Below the pieces are notes generated by a model that was not told the DNA's origin, searched no databases, and worked only from the letters and a program-made list of their open reading frames with translations. A DNA stretch of 18,180 nucleotides from Micromonosporaceae bacterium (GTDB lineage Bacteria > Actinomycetota > Actinomycetes > Mycobacteriales > Micromonosporaceae): the NCBI GenBank assembly GCA_019690055.1, contig JADGGF010000029.1, positions 1 through 18,180 of the forward strand, given 5' to 3'. Of the stretch, positions 1-6,036 are shown in pieces (position 1 is the first letter of the stretch; every line of letters starts with the position of its first letter). Made by a program: the position numbers and the translations under genes.

Positions 1-2
1 AC

Positions 3-98
3 TGCACCTCGATCATGAGCGAGGATGGCAACACGGTGACCGCGACCTGGGTCTGGCCGGGTGGTGGTTACGAGACGGTCGGTGTCCGGGAGGGCTGA
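3..98 (+). CDS. 3' end of an unidentified protein gene (partial)
   Basis: The reading frame enters from the left edge and ends at TGA 96-98, giving about 31 C-terminal residues. Codons in this frame have G or C at most third positions, and the peptide (SEDGNTVTATWVWPGGGYE and so on) is rich in alternating polar and aromatic residues, as expected for the last beta strands of a small beta-barrel or cystatin-like protein. The family cannot be named from this fragment. It runs towards the convergent acetyltransferase gene and is separated from it by a long hairpin. The neighbouring frame stays open to about 180 but has poorer codon use before 98. Confidence 0.45.
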   Translation, partial: CTSIMSEDGNTVTATWVWPGGGYETVGVREG

Positions 99-203
99 TC
101 ACGTACATCCTGCCGGCCAACACCAAGCAGGCTGACTGGGACTGGGCCGGTCCGCGGGCTGAGGACACGCCTCTGTCGTGATCGGTCCACAGTCGACGGG
201 TTC

Positions 204-267
204 GAGCCGTGACGGGCCGAGCTGGTCGGTCGCCTGATGGCATCGACCAGCCGGCCCGTACGGCTCG
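204..267. terminator. Long hairpin between convergent genes, probable bidirectional terminator
   Basis: The left arm at 204-228 and right arm at 244-267 form about 24 base pairs interrupted by two single-base bulges, with a 15-nt loop. No T-tract follows, which is common for actinobacterial terminators. It lies 106 nt after the stop of the left-edge gene and just beyond the stop of the acetyltransferase gene on the other strand, so it could end both transcripts. Confidence 0.6.
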
Positions 268-269
268 GG

Positions 270-863
270 TCAGCGCGGCTTGCGCCACATGGGAACCATC
301 TGGGGCCCGTCGCCTGGCAGCGTGAAGCCACCGATGCGTTCGAAGCCCTCGCGCAGGTAGAGCGGGATGTTGCGGGGTGAGCTGCTCTCCAGGTAGGCCG
401 GCCGGCCCTCCGCGTCGAGCCGGCGGAACTGGTGCCGCAGCATCGCCGCCCCGATGCCCCGGTTCTGCAGATCGGGACGGACGCCGATGAAGTTGAGGTA
501 GAGGTGCGCCTCCTCCGTGGGGTGGTGCGCCTGCATGGTGCGCAGGAGCTCGTGCAGCCGCTCCTCGTACGGGCCGCAGGCGGCGCCGAGACGGTTCACG
601 AAGTCCTCGTCGTCATCCGGGTGCGCCGGGTCCACCGGGAACCACACGGCCACGCCGTACGCGTCCCCGGCGACGTACACCTCGCCGGCCTCGAGCCCGG
701 CCTCGGCGAACAGCCGCATCATGCCGGGGTGCAGCCGGGCCCGGTCGGCCGGGTCGGGGAACAGCCAGGAGCTGACCGGATCGTCGCGGAACGCGAGGTC
801 CAATGTGGTCGTCACGCTGTCGATGTCGGCGCGGGTGGCCCGACGTACCTCCACAGTATTCAT
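270..863 (-). CDS. GNAT-family N-acetyltransferase
   Basis: The 197-aa product has the GNAT fold. Beta-1 and helix alpha-1 are at the N-terminus (VEVRRATRADIDSV). An acidic region and the strand IGVRPDLQ follow, then the acetyl-CoA pyrophosphate loop QNRGIGAAML (motif A, near residues 135-145), and a C-terminal YLREGFERIGGF segment typical of motif B. Such enzymes transfer an acetyl group from acetyl-CoA to an amine, and the substrate cannot be told here. The ATG at 861-863 was chosen because an AGGGA ribosome-binding site lies about 6 nt upstream; the open frame continues to 929 but with arginine-rich, unlikely sequence. The gene stands alone, divergent from the hibernation-factor operon. 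Confidence 0.88.
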   Translation of the reverse strand: MNTVEVRRATRADIDSVTTTLDLAFRDDPVSSWLFPDPADRARLHPGMMRLFAEAGLEAGEVYVAGDAYGVAVWFPVDPAHPDDDEDFVNRLGAACGPYEERLHELLRTMQAHHPTEEAHLYLNFIGVRPDLQNRGIGAAMLRHQFRRLDAEGRPAYLESSSPRNIPLYLREGFERIGGFTLPGDGPQMVPMWRKPR

Positions 864-892
864 ATGGTCCCTTCTGTTCGATGGCCACCGGC

Positions 893-910
893 ATCTTACG
901 GTCAGTGACC
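893..910 (-). promoter_or_regulatory. Possible promoter -10 and palindrome for the acetyltransferase gene
   Basis: On the minus strand TAAGAT (898-893) resembles a -10 element and would give a leader of roughly 20-25 nt before the ATG at 863. Immediately upstream is the perfect 11-bp palindrome ggtcagtgacc (900-910). No good -35 element is visible, so this is a tentative call. Confidence 0.25.
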
Positions 911-928
911 GGTCCGACACGGCGCTCA

Positions 929-945
929 CCGGCCGGCTCGGCCGG
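929..945. repeat. Short perfect hairpin ccggccg/cggccgg
   Basis: Seven-base-pair perfect arms (929-935 and 939-945) flank a 3-nt loop in the divergent intergenic region between the acetyltransferase gene and the hibernation-factor gene. GC-rich DNA gives such structures by chance fairly often. It might separate the two promoters or stop stray transcription. Confidence 0.3.
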
Positions 946-996
946 CTTCACGGGCGTGTCGCCACAGTCCGGTGTCCGACGCCTGCGCGGCCCAAA

Positions 997-1016
997 GACG
1001 GGACTTTCGGCCCTAA
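997..1016. promoter_or_regulatory. DosR/DevR-like box 1
   Basis: The 20-mer gacgggactttcggccctaa matches the mycobacterial DosR consensus TTSGGGACTWWAGTCCCSAA at 15 of 20 positions by hand count, including the GGGACT half-site and a CCC-TAA right half. In mycobacteria DosR~P binds such sites under hypoxia or nitric oxide and activates dormancy genes. The box lies 64 nt before the ATG of the hibernation-factor gene, whose M. tuberculosis counterpart belongs to the DosR regulon. Confidence 0.65.
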
Positions 1017-1032
1017 TGATCGACGGGCCTGC

Positions 1033-1052
1033 TGCGCGACTATGGGCCCTCT
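1033..1052. promoter_or_regulatory. DosR/DevR-like box 2 (weaker)
   Basis: The 20-mer tgcgcgactatgggccctct matches the DosR consensus at 13 of 20 positions and shares the GACT-N4-GGCCCT core arrangement with box 1. It starts exactly 36 bp after box 1. Tandem DosR sites upstream of one start are usual in the mycobacterial regulon, which supports the assignment of both. Confidence 0.5.
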
Positions 1053-1079
1053 GTCCACGGTCAGGGAGCCAATTTGTCC

Positions 1080-1892
1080 ATGGCTGTCACGCTTGTGCCA
1101 ATTGCGTCCAGCGGCGGAGAGGCCGGGCTCACCGTCCAGGTGCGGGGTGGCGTCAGCACGCAGGAGCGCGACAGCGCCGAGGAGATGGTGCGCGACGTCC
1201 TGGCCCGCCACCGCCGGGTAGTCGCCGACGCCCGGGTCCGCGTCAGCGGCGCGGCGTGCGGCGGGCCAGGCCTGGTCCAGGTCAATCTGCGCGTGTGCGG
1301 GGCGCCGGCCCGGGTCCAGGTCCCGGGTCCTACGGTCGCGGCCGCGATCGCCACGGCGGCGTCCCGGCTGGACCGCCAGATCACGCGGCTGAGCACCACC
1401 TGGCAGGCCTGGCCCTGGCCGGACCCGGAGCGGCGCAGCCTGGGTCTGCCCGGGGCCGGTCGCATCGTCCGGGAGAAGGCCTACCGGTTGCGGGTCGCCC
1501 GACCGTGCCAGGCCGCGGCGACCCTCCACGCCATGGATTACGACGTCTTCCTCTACACCGATGTCGAAACCGGGGAGGACGCGGTGGTCTACCGGGCCGG
1601 ACCGGTGGGCCTCGCACTGGCCCGGCAGGCGACGATGCGTCCGCCCATGGTGGCCGGGCCGCTCGCGTTGACCGTGAACCCCCGCAAGACTCCGGTACTG
1701 ACCCGGTCCCAAGCCGCCCGGTGGCTGGCCGACGGGTGGCTGCCGTTCCTGTTCTTCACCGACCCGGACACCGGGCGGGGTAACCTCCTCTACCGTCGCT
1801 ACGACGGCAACCTGGGCCTGGTCACCCCCGTCCTCGCGCGGGTGACAACGGCGCCGGGTGACGATGGGCCGGGTGACGACGGGGCCGGCTGA
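1080..1892 (+). CDS. Long hibernation promoting factor-like protein with two C-terminal S30AE domains (Rv0079-like)
   Basis: About 270 aa. Residues 15-110 look like the HPF/RaiA ribosome-binding domain (RGGVSTQERDSAEEMVRDVL ... ATAASRLDRQITRL). Two copies of the S30AE C-terminal domain follow: VREKAYRLRVARP ... DYDVFLYTDVETGEDAVVYR, then LTVNPRKTPVLTRSQAARW ... PFLFFTDPDTGRGNLLYRR. Members bind resting ribosomes and promote their inactive dimer or stabilised state. Length and architecture match M. tuberculosis Rv0079 (273 aa), a DosR-regulated dormancy protein. AGGGAG at 1063-1068 serves either TTG 1074 or ATG 1080; the ATG is chosen, the TTG would add two residues. Tandem DosR-like boxes precede the gene and a PNPOx-like gene follows. 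The C-terminal tail GDDGPGDDGAG is encoded by a short tandem repeat. Confidence 0.85.
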   Translation: MAVTLVPIASSGGEAGLTVQVRGGVSTQERDSAEEMVRDVLARHRRVVADARVRVSGAACGGPGLVQVNLRVCGAPARVQVPGPTVAAAIATAASRLDRQITRLSTTWQAWPWPDPERRSLGLPGAGRIVREKAYRLRVARPCQAAATLHAMDYDVFLYTDVETGEDAVVYRAGPVGLALARQATMRPPMVAGPLALTVNPRKTPVLTRSQAARWLADGWLPFLFFTDPDTGRGNLLYRRYDGNLGLVTPVLARVTTAPGDDGPGDDGAG

Positions 1893-1950
1893 CGACGGGG
1901 CCGGATGGGAAGGGGCGCCGGATGACAACAAGGTCCGGATGACGAGAAGG
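1841..1950 (+). repeat. Seven degenerate 15-17 bp tandem units across the hibernation-factor stop codon
   Basis: Units starting at 1841, 1856, 1871, 1887, 1903, 1920 and 1937 follow the pattern gg(g/c/a)tgac-gac-gggg-cc, for example gggtgacgacggggcc and ggctgacgacggggcc. The first three and part of the fourth encode the acidic tail. TGA 1890-1892 lies within the fourth, and the rest fill the gap to the next gene. Confidence 0.6.
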
Positions 1951-1973
1951 ATCGAGCGAATCGAGGCGATCAG

Positions 1974-2438
1974 GTGAGTGGAGAGGAGACGGTGCAGCAC
2001 AACGGCGCGACCGGCGGGCAGGACGGGCCGCGCACCATGGTCGAGCTCGATCGCGACGAGTCGTTGGCGTTGCTGGCCAGCGTCCCCTACGGCCGCGTCG
2101 TGTTCACCCAGAACGCGCTGCCCGCGATCCGGCCCGTCAACCACCTGGTCGACAACGGTCGAGTCGTCATCCGCACCCGCCTGTCCGCGAAGCTGGGCCA
2201 GGCCGCGCAGGAGGCCACGGTGGTCGCCTACCAGGCCGACCAGCTCGACCCGCAGCAGCGCACTGGGTGGAGCGTGGTGGTGACCGGCTTCGCCCGGACG
2301 TTGACCGACCCGGCCGAGGTCGCCCGCCTGAGCGCGGCCCTGCGACCGTGGGCCGACATGACCATGGACACGGTCGTCGTCATCGAACCCCAGTTGGTGA
2401 CGGGCTACCGGCTCGTGGCCCCTGACGGCGACCGCTGA
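1974..2438 (+). CDS. Pyridoxamine 5'-phosphate oxidase-like split-barrel flavin protein (Rv0080-like)
   Basis: The 154-aa product shows the PNPOx-like split barrel: LDRDESLALLASVPYGRVVF, then ALPAIRPVNHLVDNGRVVIRT, KLGQAAQEATVVAYQADQ and WSVVVTGFARTLTDP, ending in the strand VTGYRLVAP. This is the layout of small flavin- or F420-binding proteins of the pyridox_ox_2 type; the substrate is unknown. M. tuberculosis Rv0080 (152 aa) follows Rv0079 in the same order and is DosR-controlled. The GTG at 1974 is used. Alternatives are GTG 1992, with AGGAG three nt upstream, and ATG 2037, which begins the conserved part. It lies 81 nt after the hibernation-factor stop, so co-transcription from the DosR-like boxes is likely. 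Confidence 0.85.
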   Translation: MSGEETVQHNGATGGQDGPRTMVELDRDESLALLASVPYGRVVFTQNALPAIRPVNHLVDNGRVVIRTRLSAKLGQAAQEATVVAYQADQLDPQQRTGWSVVVTGFARTLTDPAEVARLSAALRPWADMTMDTVVVIEPQLVTGYRLVAPDGDR

Positions 2439-2489
2439 GCGGGCCGCTCCCTGATCCGACCGCTTACTGAGCTGGCTGACCGCTGACCT

Positions 2490-2508
2490 GGCCCGGCCCG
2501 CCGGGGCC
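2490..2508 (+). terminator. Possible GC-rich hairpin after the PNPOx-like gene
   Basis: GGCCC (2490-2494) pairs with GGGCC (2504-2508) around a 9-nt GC-rich loop, about 50 nt after the PNPOx-like stop. The stem is only five base pairs and has no T-tract, so termination here is uncertain. If weak, the radical SAM gene could be read from the same promoter. Confidence 0.25.
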
Positions 2509-2687
2509 GCAACGCGTCGTTTCCCCGAGGCGGAGCGGGTTCCGTGAGCCCGGGTGATGGGCGGTCGCCGCTGAGCGCGATGATTCTCGCGGGCCACCGA
2601 CCGGGCCGCGTCCTGCCTCGACCGGGCCGCGACACGACCGACGTCCGGTGGCGGTCGACGCGGCGAGCGGAGAGGTGGGCGTCCACG

Positions 2688-4040
2688 GTGGATGGTGGGC
2701 TGACGGTGGTCCTGCGCTACCGGCGTACGAACACGTACGGTCAGCACGTCTGCCTGGCGGCGCTGGAAGTGGAGCCGCCCAGCGTCCCGGTGACCGTGGA
2801 GTTCGGCCGTACGGTTACCGAGACCATCGAGCACATCACGGCCGCGCGGGCCCGCGGGCACCGGGTACTGGTCGCCTGGTCGTACTACTCGCCGGATTTC
2901 CTGGCCGCCGTCGAGGAGCTGGCTCAGGTGCGGGCCGGTGTCGGGCCAACCGATCCGGAGGCGGTGCTGCACCTGGCCGGCGGCGTGCACGCCACGGCGG
3001 AGCCGCTGGTGACGCTGCGGAACGGCTTCGACGCGGTGGCGATCGGTGAGGGCGAGCACACCTTCGCGGCGTTCATCGAGGCACTGGCCACGGGCGGTGA
3101 CTGGCGTACGGTGCCGGGCACGGCCCACCTCGACGAGAACGGGGCCATGGTCAAGGCCGGACCCGCGGTGACCCGGGACCTGGACCACTATCCGGCCTTC
3201 CCGCACCGGCGGAACCTCACCAACCCGATCGAGATCACGCGGGGCTGCGTCTACGCCTGCCAGTTCTGCCAGACCCCGTTCATGTTCAAGGCGCGGTTCC
3301 GGCACCGGAGCGTGGCGAGCGTGCGCGAGCACGTGCGGATCATGCGGGCCCGGGGCAAGCGGGACGTCCGGTTCATCACGCCGACCTCGCTCTCCTACGG
3401 GTCGCCCGATACATCGGTGAACCTCGACGCCATCGAAGAGCTGCTCGCCGGGGTGCGGGCCGAGCTCCCGCCCGAGGGGCGCATCTTCTTCGGCAGCTTT
3501 CCCTCGGAGGTGCGGCCCGAGCACGTCAGCGTCGAGGCGCTGCGGCTGCTCAAGCGGTACGTCGCCAACGACAACCTGATCATCGGTGGCCAGTCCGGGT
3601 CGGACTCGGTGCTGGCCCGCAGTCATCGGGGGCACGGCGTGGCCGAGGTCGAGCGGGCGGTGCGGCTGGCCCGGCAGGAGGGGTTCATTCCGCACGTCGA
3701 CGTCATCGTCGGCATGCCCGGCGAGACGCCGGAGGACGAGCAGGCCACCATCCGCCTCGCCGAGCGTCTGGCCGATCTCGACGCACGTATTCATGTCCAT
3801 ACGTTCATGCCACTGCCCGGTACCCCGTGGCGGGATGAGCTGCCGGGCAACGTCTCGGCGGAGACCCGGGCCGCGCTCGACCGGCTCGTCTCGGCCGGCC
3901 AGGGGTACGGCCCGTGGCAGCGCCAAGCGGAGATCGCCCGCCAACTGGCGACCGTACGCTCGGCCGAGCAGGGCTACCGGATCCGCCGAACCCGGCCACG
4001 GACCTCCGCCGGAGCGGACGATCCTCCGGCCACGCCATGA
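2688..4040 (+). CDS. B12-binding-domain/radical SAM protein (TIGR04013/MJ_1487-like)
   Basis: The 450-aa product has an N-terminal cobalamin-binding-like Rossmann region (VLVAWSYYSPDFLAAVEEL, LAGGVHATAEP, AVAIGEGEHTF), then a radical SAM barrel with the cluster motif CVYACQFC. The three cysteines that would ligate the 4Fe-4S cluster are encoded at 3246, 3258 and 3267. It continues through ANDNLIIGGQSGSD and VDVIVGMPGETPEDEQ to FMPLPGTPW. These are hallmarks of B12-binding radical SAM proteins, and I recall closest resemblance to the MJ_1487-type family. The reaction is unknown. The classical DxHxxG cobalamin ligand is not visible. The frame opens at GTG 2544, but its first 48 codons encode an arginine/proline-rich stretch unlike a domain, so GTG 2688 (GGAGAGG upstream) is preferred; GTG 2706 is also possible. 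Confidence 0.8.
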   Translation: MDGGLTVVLRYRRTNTYGQHVCLAALEVEPPSVPVTVEFGRTVTETIEHITAARARGHRVLVAWSYYSPDFLAAVEELAQVRAGVGPTDPEAVLHLAGGVHATAEPLVTLRNGFDAVAIGEGEHTFAAFIEALATGGDWRTVPGTAHLDENGAMVKAGPAVTRDLDHYPAFPHRRNLTNPIEITRGCVYACQFCQTPFMFKARFRHRSVASVREHVRIMRARGKRDVRFITPTSLSYGSPDTSVNLDAIEELLAGVRAELPPEGRIFFGSFPSEVRPEHVSVEALRLLKRYVANDNLIIGGQSGSDSVLARSHRGHGVAEVERAVRLARQEGFIPHVDVIVGMPGETPEDEQATIRLAERLADLDARIHVHTFMPLPGTPWRDELPGNVSAETRAALDRLVSAGQGYGPWQRQAEIARQLATVRSAEQGYRIRRTRPRTSAGADDPPATP

Positions 4041-4088
4041 CGCCCACCCGACGACCGGTGAGTGCCGGGTCACGCACCGTGGCGGTGG

Positions 4089-4694
4089 TCAGCGCTCGGT
4101 CGGCAGCATGGCCCTCGCCGCGTCCATGAGCGCGACGATGGTGGGGATGGCGCGCTCGGCGACGAACGGGGTCGCGTAGAGCAGCCCCAGCACGAAGCCG
4201 GCCAGACTGGCCGCGTTGACCGGCACGTCCGGCGTCTCGGCGAACGACCGGCGTATGGTCTCCTGCGCGGCCCGCCGCTGATCGTCAGTGAGATCGAAGT
4301 AGATCGGTTCGGCCTGCAGCGTCTCGGTGAGCCGGGCGAAGAAGCGGCGGGGATCCGGGGCCGGTTGGTCGGACCGGGCCGCCTCGGCCCGGGGTTTGGC
4401 CGTCTCGACGGCGTAGAGGTAGATGCCGCCGAGCTGCGCGTGCATCGTGTCGGCCGCCAGGCGCGGGTCGTCGGCGAGGGCGGTCGCGGCCGTACGAAAG
4501 CCGTTGAGGAATCCGGCGATGGTCGTCTCGGTGGCCGGCACGTCCGGTTGGCTGGCCACCAGGCCGGCTACCCGCTCGCTGTGGTACTCGAACAGCGCGC
4601 GCATGTCCTCGCCGGTGTGTGCAGCCACTGTCTCGCGGAGCCGCTCGAGGCTGGTGTACACGGCACCAGCCTTCCACATTGGTTCCGAGGGCAT
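4089..4694 (-). CDS. Hypothetical helical protein with two similar halves
   Basis: This 201-aa product is not recognised. It is predicted mostly helical and soluble, with no signal peptide, HTH or obvious catalytic motif. Two segments resemble each other: residues about 46-90 (ASQPDVPATETTIAGFLNGF) and about 151-195 (AETPDVPVNAASLAGFVLGL). Each has PDVP followed by (I/L)AGF and a long helix, spaced 105 residues apart, suggesting an internal duplication. It could be the ligand-binding half of a regulator, but no DNA-binding domain precedes it. ATG 4692-4694 is chosen because a weak GGTGG lies upstream and the open frame beyond is arginine/serine-rich. ATG 4679 is an alternative. It is convergent with the radical SAM gene (48 nt apart) and divergent from the acyl-CoA dehydrogenase operon. 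Confidence 0.65.
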   Translation of the reverse strand: MPSEPMWKAGAVYTSLERLRETVAAHTGEDMRALFEYHSERVAGLVASQPDVPATETTIAGFLNGFRTAATALADDPRLAADTMHAQLGGIYLYAVETAKPRAEAARSDQPAPDPRRFFARLTETLQAEPIYFDLTDDQRRAAQETIRRSFAETPDVPVNAASLAGFVLGLLYATPFVAERAIPTIVALMDAARAMLPTER

Positions 4695-4695
4695 C

Positions 4696-4712
4696 GATCG
4701 GCACCACCGATC
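4696..4712. promoter_or_regulatory. Perfect palindrome gatcgg-N5-ccgatc at the start of the hypothetical gene
   Basis: GATCGG (4696-4701) and CCGATC (4707-4712) form a perfect dyad two bases upstream of the ATG on the minus strand, inside the divergent region shared with the acyl-CoA dehydrogenase operon. A protein bound there would cover the translation start region of the minus-strand gene. An operator for the operon's GntR regulator is possible but unproven. Confidence 0.35.
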
Positions 4713-4860
4713 ACTGTGGTTTGCGTCGCAGCAGGTGTCCCGGCTATGGGATGCCGATGATCTTGACCGAACATCGGGGGTGCCGCGGCAACATCTAAAT
4801 GATATAGCATGTGGGAGTGCGAGCCGAGAAAGCCTCCGGCGACCGAGGAAGCGTCTGCCC

Positions 4861-6036
4861 ATGATGCTCGACTGGACCCTGCTCGCGCCCGACGAGGACT
4901 CCCGCGACCTCGCCCGTACGGCTCGTGCCCTGTTCCGCACCCTGCCCGGCGCAGGCGCCGCCCGGGCGGCCCTCGATGACGGCGTCGCGCGAGCCGCCCT
5001 CGACAAGGACGCACCTGCAGGCGACGGCACCCCGGTTGCGCCGCCGGCCTGGTTCGCGCTCGTCGACGCGGGCTACCTCGACATCGCCGTGCCCGAGGAC
5101 CTGGGCGGGCTCGGCCGGATGATCGACCTGGTGGTCGTGCTGGAGGAGGCCGGGCGGAGCCTGCTCACCGCGCCGCTGCTGCCCGCCGTGCTCGCCGTGC
5201 AGACCCAGGTGGCGGCCGGGATCCATCGCCCCGAGGCCCGGTCCGCCCCCGCCGGATTCGCCGTCGCTTCGGGAACCGTCGCCGACGGTCGATGCTTCGC
5301 CGACCGGGTGCCCGTGCTCGGTGGCGTGGGCGCAGCCACGCTGACCGCGATTTTGCGCGCGCCCGACCGGGCCTGGGTGGTGACCCTCGACGCCGCGGCC
5401 GACGGCGTCGAGGTCCGCCAGACCGAGGCGTTGATCGATCCATCCCGGCCGGTGGCGGTCGTACGGTTGGCCGGCGCGCCGAGCCAGGACAGCCAAGCAC
5501 TGACGCCTGCGGACGTCGAGCCGGTCCTGGCCCGCGCCCGGGTCTGTGCCGCTGCCGACCTGGTCGGCATCGCCGCCGGTGCGCTGGAGGCCGCGGTCGC
5601 GCACGCGGTGCAGCGCCAGCAGTTCGGCGCGCTGATCGGCTCGTTCCAAGCGGTCAAGCACCAGCTCGCCGACGCCTACCTCGGCGTCGAGCGGGCCCGC
5701 AGCCTGACGTACGGCGCCGCGGTGGCCGTGGACCACACGGGGCGCGCGGGCGGGGCGACGACCGACGGGGCGCCCCAACTGTCCACTCGCGACAGTCTGC
5801 TGGCGTACGCCGCCGCGGCCGAGGTCGCCGTCCAGGTCGCCGGCCGGTTCATCCAGGTCCTAGGGGCCATGGGGGTGACCTTCGAAGCCGACGGCCACCT
5901 CTACCTGCGGCGGGCCCACCAGATGACGAGCCTGTTCGGCGCGCCCGACGACCACTTCCTCGCCGCCGCCCGCCTCGAGAGGGCCACCGCTCGCATGAAG
6001 AAGGAGGCCCGCACGGTGAGGGAGGCCACGCGATGA
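4861..6036 (+). CDS. Acyl-CoA dehydrogenase-like subunit, C-terminal-type partner (heteromeric FadE, pair 1)
   Basis: The 391-aa product belongs to the acyl-CoA dehydrogenase superfamily. It keeps the FAD/dimer segment RQQFGALIGSFQAVKHQLAD (Arg near residue 252) and the C-terminal QVLGAMGVTFEADGHLYLRRA, but lacks the substrate/FAD signature SEPGAGSD and the TSEIQR tail that the next gene has. This fits a subunit of an alpha-2-beta-2 enzyme of the mycobacterial ChsE/FadE type used in steroid side-chain degradation. The real substrate here is unknown. ATG 4861 has GAGGAA at 4845-4850; upstream codons are not protein-like. It overlaps the next gene by 4 bp (ATGA), so translation is probably coupled. 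It opens a four-gene operon. Confidence 0.85.
   Translation: MMLDWTLLAPDEDSRDLARTARALFRTLPGAGAARAALDDGVARAALDKDAPAGDGTPVAPPAWFALVDAGYLDIAVPEDLGGLGRMIDLVVVLEEAGRSLLTAPLLPAVLAVQTQVAAGIHRPEARSAPAGFAVASGTVADGRCFADRVPVLGGVGAATLTAILRAPDRAWVVTLDAAADGVEVRQTEALIDPSRPVAVVRLAGAPSQDSQALTPADVEPVLARARVCAAADLVGIAAGALEAAVAHAVQRQQFGALIGSFQAVKHQLADAYLGVERARSLTYGAAVAVDHTGRAGGATTDGAPQLSTRDSLLAYAAAAEVAVQVAGRFIQVLGAMGVTFEADGHLYLRRAHQMTSLFGAPDDHFLAAARLERATARMKKEARTVREATR

Noticed and set aside
99..180. Continuation of the left-edge gene in a shifted frame to TGA 178-180
   Set aside because: Codon use is good after 99, so a frameshift was considered, but the frame ending at 98 has a natural C-terminus and better codon use before it. 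It cannot be resolved without the upstream sequence.
2544..2687. 48-codon N-terminal extension of the radical SAM protein from GTG 2544
   Set aside because: Arg/Pro-rich and not domain-like, though its GC-rich codons mean it cannot be fully excluded.
948..4073. Minus-strand open frame of 1041 codons
   Set aside because: It is antisense to three well-supported genes and has low-complexity Arg/Gly/Pro/His-rich sequence with no domain. It reflects GC-rich codon bias.
4791..4812. acat...atgt dyad before the dehydrogenase operon as a GntR operator
   Set aside because: Only the four outer bases on each side are symmetric; too weak to call separately.
4695..5030. N-terminal extension of the hypothetical protein, which could have held an HTH and made it a TetR regulator
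   Set aside because: The extension is Arg/Ser/Ala-rich, antisense to the dehydrogenase gene, and contains no HTH pattern.
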